Positions 8,909-18,983 of a DNA stretch of 64,000 nucleotides are shown here, in pieces; within the stretch, counting starts at the first letter, position 1; each line of letters starts with the position of its first letter. The stretch spans positions 1-64,000 of the forward strand of contig CAJUDG010000009.1 in the NCBI GenBank assembly GCA_910584745.1, given 5' to 3'. The notes under the pieces are model-generated. The model worked only from the letters and a program-made list of their open reading frames with translations, was not told the origin of the DNA and searched no databases. The position numbers and the translations under genes were made by a program. Source of the stretch: an uncultured Eubacteriales bacterium (lineage in GTDB: Bacteria; Bacillota; Clostridia; Oscillospirales; Acutalibacteraceae).

Positions 8909-9832
8909 TTAGCCCTTGACCGAGCCAATAGTGACGCCCTGTATGAAGAACCTCTGGACAAAGGGGAATGCCAGGATAATTGGGCCGGTGACCACAACGG
9001 TGAGCGCTAATTTTAAGGTCTGTGTCGGCAGCGTCATGGTATTCAGTATTTCACCGGAGACGGCGTGTGACGCTATCAGCTTCTTATATGCCTCAATGTT
9101 GTTAACCTGCTGGTATAGAAAATATTGCAGCGGGTACATAGTGTCGTCCTTTATGTAGAGCATGGCGTTATACCAGTCATTCCAGTATGCTAGGGCAATG
9201 AACAGCCCAACTGTAGCCAATGCCGGTTTTATCAGCGGGATTACAATCTGGATAAGAATACGCAACTCGCCGCAGCCGTCGATTTTAGCCGCCTCAACGA
9301 GGGAATCCGGCAGGGACGAAATATAGCTTTTCATCACCAGCAGATTATAGACGGAGAAAAGCAGAGGCAGCAAAAGCGCGGCGTAGGTGTTGTTCAGATT
9401 CAACGTCTTTGTATACAGCACGTAGGTGGGTACCAGACCACCGTTAAATAGTGTGGTGAAGAAAAAGAAGAATGAGAACCCGTTTCTCCAGGTAAACTCT
9501 TTTCTCGTTAGCACATAGGCCGTCATGGTCTGGAAGAATAGGCCCAAAAATGTGCCCACAATAGTCAAGCCGATTGTGGTCAGATAGGCGCGAAACACCA
9601 CCATCGGATCCTTAAACACGGTCTTATAGGCTTCCAGGGAGAACTCCTGAGGGAAAATGGAGAAGCCGTTGTTCACGATAGCTGTTTCCGATGAAAATGA
9701 GCCTGAGATCACCATAACGAAGGGGATAAGGCATAACAGCGCAATTACGGAGCAGAAGACGTAGGCGGCTATGTTCAGGGCAAGCTTATCCCCGCTGCGT
9801 ATCTTTGTACTTGTGGAAGTCACTGCATTCAT
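8909..9832 (-). CDS. Carbohydrate ABC transporter permease, LplC type
   Basis: A 307-residue inner-membrane permease of the MalG/LplC family. It has about six membrane segments (for example IAAYVFCSVIALLCLIPFVMVISG) and the EAA loop region EAAKIDGCGELRILIQIVIPLIKP, which contacts the ATPase. The C-terminus PFVQRFFIQGVTIGSVKG is typical of LplC proteins. It follows the partner permease by 13 bases with a GGGGGAG site. No ATP-binding subunit gene is in the locus, so a shared MsmK-like ATPase encoded elsewhere is likely. It should import the oligosaccharide that feeds the GH35, GH2 and GH98-like enzymes. Confidence 0.93.
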   Translation of the reverse strand: MNAVTSTSTKIRSGDKLALNIAAYVFCSVIALLCLIPFVMVISGSFSSETAIVNNGFSIFPQEFSLEAYKTVFKDPMVVFRAYLTTIGLTIVGTFLGLFFQTMTAYVLTRKEFTWRNGFSFFFFFTTLFNGGLVPTYVLYTKTLNLNNTYAALLLPLLFSVYNLLVMKSYISSLPDSLVEAAKIDGCGELRILIQIVIPLIKPALATVGLFIALAYWNDWYNAMLYIKDDTMYPLQYFLYQQVNNIEAYKKLIASHAVSGEILNTMTLPTQTLKLALTVVVTGPIILAFPFVQRFFIQGVTIGSVKG

Positions 9833-9845
9833 TGTATTCTCCCCC

Positions 9846-10796
9846 TTAGAACAGTGTGTAATCCCTGTCGTAAACGCTGACCAGCTTGTTGGCCAGCAGC
9901 ACCGTGATAAAGCACATCACAGACTGCATGAACCCAATGGCCGAGGACATCCCAAAATCGTTGCTTGTGATAAGAGCCCTGAAAGCCAGCGTGTCGATAA
10001 CATCGGTATAGCCATATAGCAGGCCGTTATTTCCCACCAGATTGTAGAACATATCAAAGTTACCCTTAAAAATTCCTCCAATGCTCAAAAGGAAAAGAAT
10101 AATGACCGTAGGCATAATAGAGGGTATGGTGACGTGGAAAATGCGCTGGAACACGTTCGCTCCGTCAATGGCAGCAGCGTCATAGACCGATGTGTCAATA
10201 CCCATGATCGCCGCAAGGTACATGACCGAGCCGTAGCCTATCCCTTTCCATATGTTGAAGAACAGCAGGATCCACGGCCATTTCGCCGGCTGAGAATAGA
10301 AGGGTATCTTCTCCCCGCCCATCGCGGTGATAAGGCGGTTGACTATTCCATAGTCGGAGCTGAATATGTTAAAAGCCATGACGCCGACGATGACCCACGA
10401 AATGAAGTAAGGCAGGAACATCATGGACTGGCTGACCTTCCGGAACATCCTGCCCTTGATCTCTGTCAGGAATACAGCCACTGCAATTTGAAATGCAGTG
10501 CCGACAACGATAAACAGGATATTATACAGCACAGTGTTCCGAATGACAGTTCCAGCTTGACCAGACCTGAAGAAGAACTTGAAGTTCTCGATGCCATTCC
10601 ATTTGCTGCCCCAGATGCCGCCGGCATATGTGTACTTTTTAAAAGCAAGCACGACGCCCGCCATGGGGTAGTAACTGAAGATAAGAGTATAAATGACCGC
10701 CGGCGAGAGCATGAGAAGAAACACCTTGTATCTTCGTAGCTTTTCAAAAAAGCTCTTTTTCTTTGTTCCATCTTTATTTTCCTTTAATGCATCCAT
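9846..10796 (-). CDS. Carbohydrate ABC transporter permease, LplB type
   Basis: A 316-residue permease of the MalF/LplB family, first gene of the leftward operon. The N-terminus has a basic cytoplasmic stretch followed by a membrane segment (VFLLMLSPAVIYTLIFSYYP), and the EAA-like loop DAAAIDGANVFQRIFHVTIP is near residue 210. It forms the heteromeric channel with the LplC-type partner. The start ATG is preceded by GGAGG at 11 bases. The binding protein is not adjacent but probably one of the two lipoproteins at 19-22 kb, which are of the matching long LplA-like type. The 275-base divergent spacer upstream holds a repeated regulatory motif. Confidence 0.93.
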   Translation of the reverse strand: MDALKENKDGTKKKSFFEKLRRYKVFLLMLSPAVIYTLIFSYYPMAGVVLAFKKYTYAGGIWGSKWNGIENFKFFFRSGQAGTVIRNTVLYNILFIVVGTAFQIAVAVFLTEIKGRMFRKVSQSMMFLPYFISWVIVGVMAFNIFSSDYGIVNRLITAMGGEKIPFYSQPAKWPWILLFFNIWKGIGYGSVMYLAAIMGIDTSVYDAAAIDGANVFQRIFHVTIPSIMPTVIILFLLSIGGIFKGNFDMFYNLVGNNGLLYGYTDVIDTLAFRALITSNDFGMSSAIGFMQSVMCFITVLLANKLVSVYDRDYTLF

Positions 10797-10890
10797 ACTG
10801 CTTGCGCCTCCAATAGCTTTATCAATTTCTTGAACTTAAAACTCATTTTATATCTCAATAATCCTAATGTCACTAACAAATTTTGCGCAC

Positions 10891-10908
10891 CGATTGAGAT
10901 TCTTTGCG
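10891..10908. promoter_or_regulatory. Candidate regulator site, copy 1
   Basis: cgattgagattctttgcg lies about 95 bases upstream of the permease operon. A close match lies upstream of the solute-binding-protein genes at 22374-22391 and a weaker one at 22491-22508. Shared placement before transport genes suggests a common regulator, possibly the AraC protein of the locus (inference). Confidence 0.4.
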
Positions 10909-11010
10909 ATTGCATTTTTACGCTCCAAAACCTGCCGTGAGGACCGTTATATTCAGCCTTTAGTTTTTTTGCGAAGCGTTTGAGAAAATCTGCTATTTAC
11001 CCCAAAACTA

Positions 11011-11039
11011 TTGAAAAAGTCTCGGCCCCTTGATATAGT
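11011..11039 (+). promoter_or_regulatory. Promoter of the GH2/GH98-like operon
   Basis: TTGAAA at 11011-11016 and TATAGT at 11034-11039 are separated by 17 bases, 33 bases before the GH2 start codon. Confidence 0.7.
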
Positions 11040-11054
11040 TGAGATGATCTCAAC
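11038..11054. promoter_or_regulatory. Palindromic operator over the GH2 transcription start
   Basis: GTTGAGAT-g-ATCTCAAC is a perfect 8+1+8 palindrome. It overlaps the end of the -10 box and the expected start of transcription, where a repressor would block the polymerase. The arms share the TTGAGAT core with the repeated motif found upstream of the permease and binding-protein genes. Confidence 0.6.
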
Positions 11055-11071
11055 AATGGAGGAGGTTTAAA

Positions 11072-14000
11072 ATGAGCACACATATACAGGGAATGGACAA
11101 CTTGAATCCAATGCAAGGTTCGTTTCCATCTGGGGAAATTGCAGGGGCGCCATATGTGCAGTTTCAGGGGAAGGTCAAGCTCTCAGCCAAAAGGCCTGAT
11201 CAGTCCAGAGTGATGGACCCGTCGGAGACTGCCGCAACCAAGGGAAAGTTCTGGAAGCGCACAAACCTGCGGCCTATCCCCGCATCGGACAGCCGCCTTC
11301 GTGAGCTGTCCCTTTCCCTGGACGGAGAGTGGGAGCTATGTGCCGACGGAAGCTCCTGGGAAAAAGTTCCTGTCCCTGGGGAACTGTTCGCCCTGGGTTA
11401 TGACATTCCTCCCGGGGACTGGGTGACCTACAGGACGGCTTTTATTATACCGGAGGACTGGGAGGGAAGAAGCGTTTTCCTGCGGTTTGGAATGGTCTGG
11501 AAATACGTGGAAGTCATTGTAAACGGTGAAAGGGTGGGGGTGCATAAGGGTGCCTTCACTACCTTTGACTGTGACATTACCAGCGTGGTAGAGCCCGGTC
11601 AGCAGGCCCAGCTGATGGTGCGCTGCGCCCACTCGGAAAGCCGGGAGGGAAGGGAGGGATATCCTGGGAATATAGGGATAATTGACGGTGTTACACTGTA
11701 CAGCCTGCCGGCGGAGCATTTGACGCACCTATCCTACTCTACGGCTCTTGACGATGCTTACACCAACGCTGAGCTGAAGCTGGACGTGGAATATTCCGGC
11801 GTGGGTGAGAACTTGCAGGTCTCCCTGATCGATCCAGATCAAAAAGAGGTCAATCTTGCAGAAAACTCTTTTCCTGTTTCAGACGGCAGAGCTGCAATCT
11901 CTATACCGGTCGCCGTGCCCTTAAAGTGGGATGCGGAGCATCCCAACCTTTACCTTCTGCGCGTAGAATTTAGCGGCCTTAACTATGAAATGAGCATCGG
12001 ATTCCGCACGGCAGAGCGGAAAGGGGACGAGCTCTATATCAATGGGGTAAAGACCAAACTTCGTGGGGCGGCCCTTTACGGAGAAGACCCGATCCTCGGC
12101 CGGGTCTTCTCAAAAGAGCAGCTTGAGAGGATAGTTACCGCGGCAAAATGGGCAAATATCAACTTTCTACGATCCTCTGCCTATCCGGAGCGGGCGGCAC
12201 TGTATGAGCTCTGCGACAGGTACGGTATTTATGTGGAGGAATGTATGCCGATGAACTTCCTCCGGGGGACCTGGGACAGCAGATTTGACCAGAAGGTGCG
12301 CCCACTGTCAAATCTCCCGGCCTATGAGGATGATTTTCTCCAGCAGACGGCGGAGGTGATAGAACGGGACAGGAACCATCCGTCCATTATCATATGGGAG
12401 TACGGAAACGAATCTGACTGGGGCATGAACTTCAAGTCCGTTCTGGAGTATATGGCGGTGGAAGATCCCACAAGGCTGACCGCCGGTACATGGGATAATC
12501 GGTCTACGTCTCTCGCCTCATACCACTACCCCCAATGCGACGAGCTTATCTCCGGGGCGGCACTTTATGACGAGTATGCCCATCTCGCCACCCACGCTCT
12601 GGAAACCATACGGAGAGACCCGGGCATTCGCAATGCCTGGGGTGAATCTGTCCGGCGTGGCTGGGAGGCTATATATTCCTCCTCCGGCACAGTGGGCGCG
12701 GCTATTTTCGCAATGGGGGACATGCTTTTGTACCGTCCTGGGGGAGACATATTTGGATGGCAGTACGGGCAGTGGGGACTTTTGGACTCGTGGCTGAGAG
12801 ATAAGCCCGAGCTATGGCTGACAAAAAAGGCGTACTCCCCAGTTAAGCTCCCGGACTGCGAAATCAAGAAACCTCATAATGGATTTCCATTGGCTGTCCC
12901 GGTTCAGAACCGCTTCAACAATACCAATCTTTCAGAGGTCAGCTTTGAATGGAAACACCTTTCCCGGCAAGGGGAGGTGCTGGACAGCGGGGCAGCCTGC
13001 GGGCCCGATACCGCTCCAGGGTTCCATGGCGCGTTGATACTTCCCGCCGGAGAATATCAGGCCGGTGACCAGGTCGAGATCCTAGTGAAAGACGAGTTGG
13101 GAGGGGATATAGACAAATATCAGCTAGACATCAAAGACAGCGCCGCGTGTCCACAGGCACCAGCATATGCAGGGGATAAGTCTGTTAGGCTTAATTGGAG
13201 CGGAGACGAGCTTACCGTCTACGGCGAGCGCTTCAGTATGACGTTCTCAAGGAGCCTGGGCCTTTTGAAAACAGCGGCGTATGATGGAAAGGAGCTGCTC
13301 TGCGGTGGGCCGTATCTAAATTTGTACGGCGCATATTATAAGGGCAGCGTATTCCAGAACGACCAGTATGGGGAGTTCGGCATAGTGCCCAGCGGATTTG
13401 CCTGTTCAGGCTTTGACGCCCAAGAGCAAAATGGTGAGGCGCGTATCACTATTTCAGGATCGTATCCTGGAGGAAGTCATACTGATGCTTGGGGATTCTC
13501 CTATCAGTTTGACCCTGTATCTGTACAGTTCGATATCCACATTTCAGGCGGTGGCAAGGTCAGAACAGAGTTTACGATTGAAAACCCACCGCAGACTTTC
13601 CTATACGAGGTTGGCGTGTCATATCTTCTGCCCCAGGATATGACGGAGATACGCTGGAAGAAAAAATCCGTCTACTCAGGGTATCCCGAAGACCATATCG
13701 GCAGGCCGGAGGGCAGCGCGTTTTTGCATAGGTCAGAGGATGCTGACGTCTACCGCGAAAAGCCCGCATGGCGCTGGAGTCAGGATGAGACTAATTTCCC
13801 ACTCTACGGCAGCGAGGATCGGGGCGGCCATGGCACTAACGATTTTATCGCCACAAGAGAGGACGTCTATTTTTATTCCTGCCTTACACCGGGGGACAGC
13901 CGCCGTGTCAGGGTGGAATCGGACGGAGCATCTCTCGCTGTAAGAACCTGCCCCGCATTCAATGAAGACCCGAAGCTGCCGGCATCGCTGAAGCTTTCCA

Positions 14001-14176
14001 TGAACACCGAGCTCTACTATGACCTGGGTGGCGGCTCCAGTGCGATAGTCAAGAGCGGCGACGGATATCTCGGCAACTATGTGAAGCCGGAGGTGCTGCT
14101 CAATGGGCCGTATACAGCAGAAGTTGCTTTCCACCTCACAGATGAAGAAGACAAAATTAAACAAAAGGAGTCTTAA
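11072..14176 (+). CDS. Glycoside hydrolase family 2 protein
   Basis: A 1034-residue GH2 enzyme (beta-galactosidase/beta-glucuronidase family), without signal peptide. The N-terminal sugar-binding sandwich contains SLDGEWELC and VPGELFALGYD. The TIM barrel contains LRSSAYPE, the acid/base motif IIWEYGNESDW, and LYDEYAHL, which matches the nucleophile loop of LacZ-type enzymes. The last 350 residues resemble the beta-rich C-terminal domain of large GH2 proteins. A strong GGAGGAGG site precedes the ATG. It is the first gene of the rightward operon, under the palindromic operator. GH2 covers several specificities, so galactosidase is only the most likely one given the neighbours. Confidence 0.88.
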   Translation: MSTHIQGMDNLNPMQGSFPSGEIAGAPYVQFQGKVKLSAKRPDQSRVMDPSETAATKGKFWKRTNLRPIPASDSRLRELSLSLDGEWELCADGSSWEKVPVPGELFALGYDIPPGDWVTYRTAFIIPEDWEGRSVFLRFGMVWKYVEVIVNGERVGVHKGAFTTFDCDITSVVEPGQQAQLMVRCAHSESREGREGYPGNIGIIDGVTLYSLPAEHLTHLSYSTALDDAYTNAELKLDVEYSGVGENLQVSLIDPDQKEVNLAENSFPVSDGRAAISIPVAVPLKWDAEHPNLYLLRVEFSGLNYEMSIGFRTAERKGDELYINGVKTKLRGAALYGEDPILGRVFSKEQLERIVTAAKWANINFLRSSAYPERAALYELCDRYGIYVEECMPMNFLRGTWDSRFDQKVRPLSNLPAYEDDFLQQTAEVIERDRNHPSIIIWEYGNESDWGMNFKSVLEYMAVEDPTRLTAGTWDNRSTSLASYHYPQCDELISGAALYDEYAHLATHALETIRRDPGIRNAWGESVRRGWEAIYSSSGTVGAAIFAMGDMLLYRPGGDIFGWQYGQWGLLDSWLRDKPELWLTKKAYSPVKLPDCEIKKPHNGFPLAVPVQNRFNNTNLSEVSFEWKHLSRQGEVLDSGAACGPDTAPGFHGALILPAGEYQAGDQVEILVKDELGGDIDKYQLDIKDSAACPQAPAYAGDKSVRLNWSGDELTVYGERFSMTFSRSLGLLKTAAYDGKELLCGGPYLNLYGAYYKGSVFQNDQYGEFGIVPSGFACSGFDAQEQNGEARITISGSYPGGSHTDAWGFSYQFDPVSVQFDIHISGGGKVRTEFTIENPPQTFLYEVGVSYLLPQDMTEIRWKKKSVYSGYPEDHIGRPEGSAFLHRSEDADVYREKPAWRWSQDETNFPLYGSEDRGGHGTNDFIATREDVYFYSCLTPGDSRRVRVESDGASLAVRTCPAFNEDPKLPASLKLSMNTELYYDLGGGSSAIVKSGDGYLGNYVKPEVLLNGPYTAEVAFHLTDEEDKIKQKES

Positions 14177-14178
14177 TA

Positions 14179-16614
14179 ATGCTAAAATGGTACTCTCCCT
14201 TCCCAAACCAAAATATTACCGACATCGCTCTGCACTACATCTTTGAAGCCGACACTAAGGCGGGCGGATACACACTGTATGCTTCCCAGTCGGAGGACTT
14301 CCGGCAGGCAAGAGAGTTTACATTCCCCCAGACCCCGGACTGTCTGGATGCCTACTATATCCCTATGGACGAGGAGCTGCTGGCCGAGGGCAGGTGGTAT
14401 CTCAAGGCCGTTTCCGATACCGGCATGGAGACGGAGGTACTGACCGTTACAGTGAACTGCGATCACTCCAAGGCACCGCTGCGCAGGCCAATATCGCCGG
14501 AAAACCCGCTGATAGTTATTCACGACAATTCCTCCGACTACCGCCCCGGTGCCCACTATGAGGTGCTGCCGGAGGATCTGAAGCCCTATTTCTCTACCTG
14601 GAGCAGGTTTTCCCTGCATTCCAGGGAGGATCAGCTTGCAGAGTTTGAAAAGCATGAGAAGATTGGCTACCCCTGGTCCTATCCCGCCATATTCCACGGG
14701 GAGGTTCGGAACAACCACTATTTCGTCCCCTCCCTTTGCCTGCTGGAGTATATTCTCCAAAATGCCAAGCACTTGACCTGCGTAGAGGGTATGGAGATGT
14801 ATATGGGCGTCCGGCCAGACGACGATTACCAGGTTTGGATGTATAACCGCATCATTAAGCTCTGCGGAAAATACGGGTACTACTTCTGCCATATCGACGG
14901 CAACCGGGACGAACATGACTATCCCGCCATTATCAAGCGGTCGGTCTATATGGAGACCCTAAAGGAGTATGCAGACTATGTGGTGATGGTCTTCAAGCAA
15001 AACCACTCCAATTCCTCTTATTCCAGTTACGCCGCCATACTTGGCGCACTGATAGGCGGGGCCGCGAAGAATATCGGCATCCAGATGGAGAACTGGTACT
15101 GGAACGACGCCGGTTTCCGGGACGAGGTAGGCCGCTGCTACGGCTACCTCCAGGGCAACGAGATGCAGATGCCGGAAGTCTTTTCCTCTCAGATGCTGAT
15201 TCCGGGTATATCCATGGGCGCGTGCTTCTATATGATGGAGGGCGGCGGATGGGTCATCCAGAAGAAGGGAAATGACGACTATGAGCTTACCCCCCATGGG
15301 GTTACAGCTCTGTCAATGTTCCGCGCTGTTATCAAGCACAAGCTTATCCCGACCTATGAGGATGCGCTAAAAAATGTCCATGCAGCGATTGACATGAAGG
15401 GCAGCTGGGAAGACTGGGGAGATACATGGACCGGAGGCATAATGCGTACTGCGTTCCAGAACCTTTACGGCATAACCCATGAGAGGGAGATACTCCCGCG
15501 ACAGATGCGGTATTTCTTCCTCCCGGTGGTGACCAATGAACCCTCTGCTTTCTCACATCTTACCACGGTGCAGCTTGAGGACATCAAAACGCCAGACGAT
15601 ATGAACAGGGCGCTTAACCCCCTCTACCCCAAGTGGTTCGATGGGAACGCCTACGTTACCTGCTCGGGCGGAAACTACTGTATTATGAACAGTCAGGAAA
15701 ACTTTGACGAGAGCCAGTATTTCCGGGTGCCGGTAAAGTCAAGGGATGGCTCCCCTTCCCCCGTGGCTCTTATAGAGGGCTCCATCGGCCTTTGGCAGTA
15801 CATCTTTGCTTACAGCGAAAACGGGCAGACCTGGCTGCACTGCAACGCGAGAAAGGATTCGATTCTGACATTCTATCTTTCCATGGCTGAGGGCTTTACT
15901 CCCCATATCGTTTCCTCCAATAAGAATATCACCTGCACCGAAGATCTTTCAACAGGCCTATACAAGGTGACGGTGACTGGCACAAACCTCCCGGCGGAGC
16001 TGGTGCTATGCAGGGAGGAGGATGCGCCCCTGGCGCTCACTGAGCCCATCGACTATGAATTTGACAGTTCAGACTTTCTTTCCGACCATAAGCCGTCCGC
16101 TATGTCAGCCGGAGAGCAGGGCGCGCCCACCCTTAACTGCCTTGCCAATATGGCCTACGGAAGGCTGCCCATTGATATGGGCTCCATGCGTTATTCTCAC
16201 GGAATTAGTATGCCCAGGGGAAGCAGTATAACCTTTGACCTGGATGGTAAATACCACAGTCTCTCCTTTGTGCTGGGATTCGATATCGACGTCTGGATCC
16301 CCATAATACTGAAGAAAAGGGAGATAGTCTGGGACCGCTATGATAAAGATATAAAAATTTCTTTCCGCGCTTACGGTGACGGTAGGCTTCTATATGAGTC
16401 CCCGGTCATGACCAGCACGGATTACCGGGAGGCGCTGGAGCTGGATGTGTCTGGCGTACAGAAGCTGTCTTTTGCCGTAGAAGGAACAGTAGAGGGAGGG
16501 CCGTTATGGTGCGCCATTACAGGTACGCCTGACAGATACCTTGTGGATCCAAAAACCCTGGACGTGCCCCCGGCGGATGTCTACCTTGACTTAGGAAACC
16601 CGATTCTGAAGTAA
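14179..16614 (+). CDS. GH98-like endo-glycosidase with NPCBM-like module
   Basis: An 811-residue protein two bases after the GH2 stop. The central part follows the GH98 pattern: RRPISPENPLIVIHD at about 110, then LPEDLKPYF, an acidic strand end VEGMEMYMG, a further barrel part with KNIGIQMENWYWNDAGF, and ISMGACFYMMEGGG. GH98 enzymes are endo-beta-galactosidases that release blood-group A/B oligosaccharides, or endo-xylanases. The C-terminal about 150 residues resemble the NPCBM carbohydrate-binding module (MRYSHGISMPRGSSITFDLDGKY, FRAYGDGRLLYESPVM). There is no secretion signal, which is unusual for an endo-acting enzyme of this group. Family assignment is by pattern, not by search. Confidence 0.65.
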   Translation: MLKWYSPFPNQNITDIALHYIFEADTKAGGYTLYASQSEDFRQAREFTFPQTPDCLDAYYIPMDEELLAEGRWYLKAVSDTGMETEVLTVTVNCDHSKAPLRRPISPENPLIVIHDNSSDYRPGAHYEVLPEDLKPYFSTWSRFSLHSREDQLAEFEKHEKIGYPWSYPAIFHGEVRNNHYFVPSLCLLEYILQNAKHLTCVEGMEMYMGVRPDDDYQVWMYNRIIKLCGKYGYYFCHIDGNRDEHDYPAIIKRSVYMETLKEYADYVVMVFKQNHSNSSYSSYAAILGALIGGAAKNIGIQMENWYWNDAGFRDEVGRCYGYLQGNEMQMPEVFSSQMLIPGISMGACFYMMEGGGWVIQKKGNDDYELTPHGVTALSMFRAVIKHKLIPTYEDALKNVHAAIDMKGSWEDWGDTWTGGIMRTAFQNLYGITHEREILPRQMRYFFLPVVTNEPSAFSHLTTVQLEDIKTPDDMNRALNPLYPKWFDGNAYVTCSGGNYCIMNSQENFDESQYFRVPVKSRDGSPSPVALIEGSIGLWQYIFAYSENGQTWLHCNARKDSILTFYLSMAEGFTPHIVSSNKNITCTEDLSTGLYKVTVTGTNLPAELVLCREEDAPLALTEPIDYEFDSSDFLSDHKPSAMSAGEQGAPTLNCLANMAYGRLPIDMGSMRYSHGISMPRGSSITFDLDGKYHSLSFVLGFDIDVWIPIILKKREIVWDRYDKDIKISFRAYGDGRLLYESPVMTSTDYREALELDVSGVQKLSFAVEGTVEGGPLWCAITGTPDRYLVDPKTLDVPPADVYLDLGNPILK

Positions 16615-16640
16615 GCACAAATTACAGTGAGTAATAAAGC

Positions 16641-16673
16641 GAAGCCCGCCGGTTAATATGACCGGCGGGCTTC
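16641..16673. terminator. Bidirectional terminator between convergent units
   Basis: A perfect 13-base stem (gaagcccgccggt with accggcgggcttc) with a 7-base loop lies between the convergent stops of the GH98-like gene and the second GH35 gene. Its downstream T run is weak on both strands, but the stem is very stable. Confidence 0.75.
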
Positions 16674-16690
16674 GTCTATCAAAAATATGT

Positions 16691-18955
16691 TTAGGAGGAC
16701 AGCTTCATTTCATAAACCGGCTGAAGCCTTACAGATGAAAGATTACCTACATAAGCGTCCGCAAGCTCTATTCTTGCGGCCATTGTCGATTCCACGTTCA
16801 CGTTTGCCCCCTCCCTGAGCGGAGCGATATACAGCGTGAGTTTTTCGGCTTTCAGGCTTTCCTCATACTCACGCAGTCCAATTTCCCAGGTGGCGCCGTT
16901 AAAGAAGTTATCGCTTATCATGACCCCATTGATAAAGGCGTGACCGATATCGCCCATATAATCTATTTGCAGGCGCACGTCTTTGAGGCCGTCCATCATA
17001 CCCTCCGGCAACTCCACCGTGAACCGGCTCCCGCCTACCTGCTCGACCTTACAGCTCAGCTCTCTCTTGTCAACACCGGCTTCGTATACACCCAGTACGC
17101 CGCAGTCTTCCTGCCGCGTGCAGCCGTGATACCGAGCGAGATAATCCGCCGGATAGCATTGCAGCGTCAGGCAGTTTTCAGTGCTCTCCAGCCGTATATC
17201 ACCGTTATCTGCCATGACGGCGGCGTCTGAGAAGACAAGCGCGTCCTCCCCAATGAGAAACATCTTATTGGCAAGCTCCCGGCTGATCACCATAACATTG
17301 ACTGTTTTGCCGCTCTTTTCAACCGTAAAAGATGATATCTCACCGGAAGGGAAAATATATTCTGCGCAACCAGTTTCATTTATGACAGCTCCGCGCTCAA
17401 ACGTGAAAGAGGCGGTCATCCCATCGGGCATCATAAAAACATAGATGGCTCCTTCACTTCGGTCCAAAACAGTAATTGGCTGGGCAGTGGCCCGAATTAA
17501 ATCTATTCCCTGCATATCAAAATGGAAGGGCAGTATGGCGTTTTCGTCATCGGCAATATCAAAAGTGAAAGACAGATCTTCATCGGGCAGTCTGACAGTA
17601 ATATTTTCGTTTTTCCTTGCGGGCATTTGGCGGTGATCCTGGAAATTATCCACAAACAGGAACCCGCTTCTGCCGTCTGTTCGTACCGCGAAGCGCAGAG
17701 TGCTGAGATCCTCCGGGGTGACCGCCGAGGCGCTCTCCGGGAGCTCGGTCTTCATCCCGCAGAGGGCTTTGCCAAAAGTCCTGCAAAAATAGTGTATACT
17801 TTTCAGCCTGCTGTAGGACTCCCTTATTTGGCCGTACTCTCCAAGCGCAGCCTGATAGTCGTAGGATATCTTTGGCACCTGTCCCTCGTTTAGGAAAGCG
17901 CCATGCTTTCCAAGGGGGTTGGAGCCGCCCTGAAACATGTAATAGCCCAAAAAGTTGCAGCCGGAGGCAAGCTGGATATTGGCCATGGCGTCCACGCTTT
18001 TGTACGGCAGTTGGAAGCGGTAGTAATAGCTGCACATCATGCCACCACCCATCTCGCAGCAGGCATATGGGCGGCTCTCGGCAGGATAGCGCATCTTAAA
18101 GGACTCCTGTGGGGATTCATTATTGTGATAATCCCTGTACAGGTACTCCTTACTGGCAGGGTGCTCGCCGCTGTGGGAATAGAACAGCCAGGGCATATAG
18201 GCATAGCAGCCCCATAGTGGGAAGATAGAGTCGGGCACTGGGGAGCCCCATGCCGTCATGGTAAAAAAGGCGGGAGTAATGCCACATTCCAGCGCTAGCT
18301 CGCGCAGCTTTAACGGGTATTCCTCGCCCTCATGCCCACCGTGGATCCACTCATTGGATATGCCGGTGGTCATCTCCCAGGGGGCGGAGGAGGCCATATA
18401 CTCGTTGTCTAGCTGCACGCCTATAATGGGGCCGTTGTCCTTGAAGAACAGGCCCTGAAGCTGCTGGGATATTTCAGTATAGAGCCGTTTAGTGTAGTGC
18501 ATAAACCCTTCGCTGGTGGTGCGCACATCAAAGGGCTTTCCATACAGCCAGTCCGGCAGGCCGCCGTTGCGCACCTCTCCATGGTCGAAGGGGCCGATGC
18601 GCACGATGACATAGAGGCCGTGCTTATGGCAGAGCTCAACGAATTTTCGTAGATTCCTGCGTCCAGAGAAGTCAAAAACGCCTTCTTCTTCCTCAATATG
18701 GTTCCAGAACACGTAGGTGGCCACTACATTGAGCCCGCACATCTTCATCTTGATAAGCTCGTCCTCCCAGCGGGTGTCGGACATTCTGCTGAAATGGAAC
18801 TCGCCGCTGATGATAAAGCAGGGCTCTCCGTTCTTTTCCAGAAAATAATTGTTGAAGGCAAGTTGGTCTCCGTCCTTATTTGTGTCCCTGAAATCTTCTC
18901 CCAGGGGATAGATCTTCTTGTTTTCAAACCTGGTCAAATCTATTTGGTAATTCAT
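16691..18955 (-). CDS. Glycoside hydrolase family 35, second paralog
   Basis: A 754-residue GH35 enzyme collinear with the one at 4566-6812 over its full length. It has GEFHFSRMSDTRWED, YVFWNHIEEEEGVFDFSGRR, the acid/base in QLDNEY (about residue 185) and the nucleophile in ACCEMGGG (about residue 301). The start ATG has AAAGGA in front. It lies downstream of the two solute-binding-protein genes and is probably cotranscribed with them in part; a hairpin sits in the gap. Two paralogous GH35 enzymes in one locus suggest different linkage or aglycone preferences. No signal peptide. Confidence 0.9.
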   Translation of the reverse strand: MNYQIDLTRFENKKIYPLGEDFRDTNKDGDQLAFNNYFLEKNGEPCFIISGEFHFSRMSDTRWEDELIKMKMCGLNVVATYVFWNHIEEEEGVFDFSGRRNLRKFVELCHKHGLYVIVRIGPFDHGEVRNGGLPDWLYGKPFDVRTTSEGFMHYTKRLYTEISQQLQGLFFKDNGPIIGVQLDNEYMASSAPWEMTTGISNEWIHGGHEGEEYPLKLRELALECGITPAFFTMTAWGSPVPDSIFPLWGCYAYMPWLFYSHSGEHPASKEYLYRDYHNNESPQESFKMRYPAESRPYACCEMGGGMMCSYYYRFQLPYKSVDAMANIQLASGCNFLGYYMFQGGSNPLGKHGAFLNEGQVPKISYDYQAALGEYGQIRESYSRLKSIHYFCRTFGKALCGMKTELPESASAVTPEDLSTLRFAVRTDGRSGFLFVDNFQDHRQMPARKNENITVRLPDEDLSFTFDIADDENAILPFHFDMQGIDLIRATAQPITVLDRSEGAIYVFMMPDGMTASFTFERGAVINETGCAEYIFPSGEISSFTVEKSGKTVNVMVISRELANKMFLIGEDALVFSDAAVMADNGDIRLESTENCLTLQCYPADYLARYHGCTRQEDCGVLGVYEAGVDKRELSCKVEQVGGSRFTVELPEGMMDGLKDVRLQIDYMGDIGHAFINGVMISDNFFNGATWEIGLREYEESLKAEKLTLYIAPLREGANVNVESTMAARIELADAYVGNLSSVRLQPVYEMKLSS

Positions 18956-18983
18956 TTATATGCGTCCTTTCTCTAATTTACAG

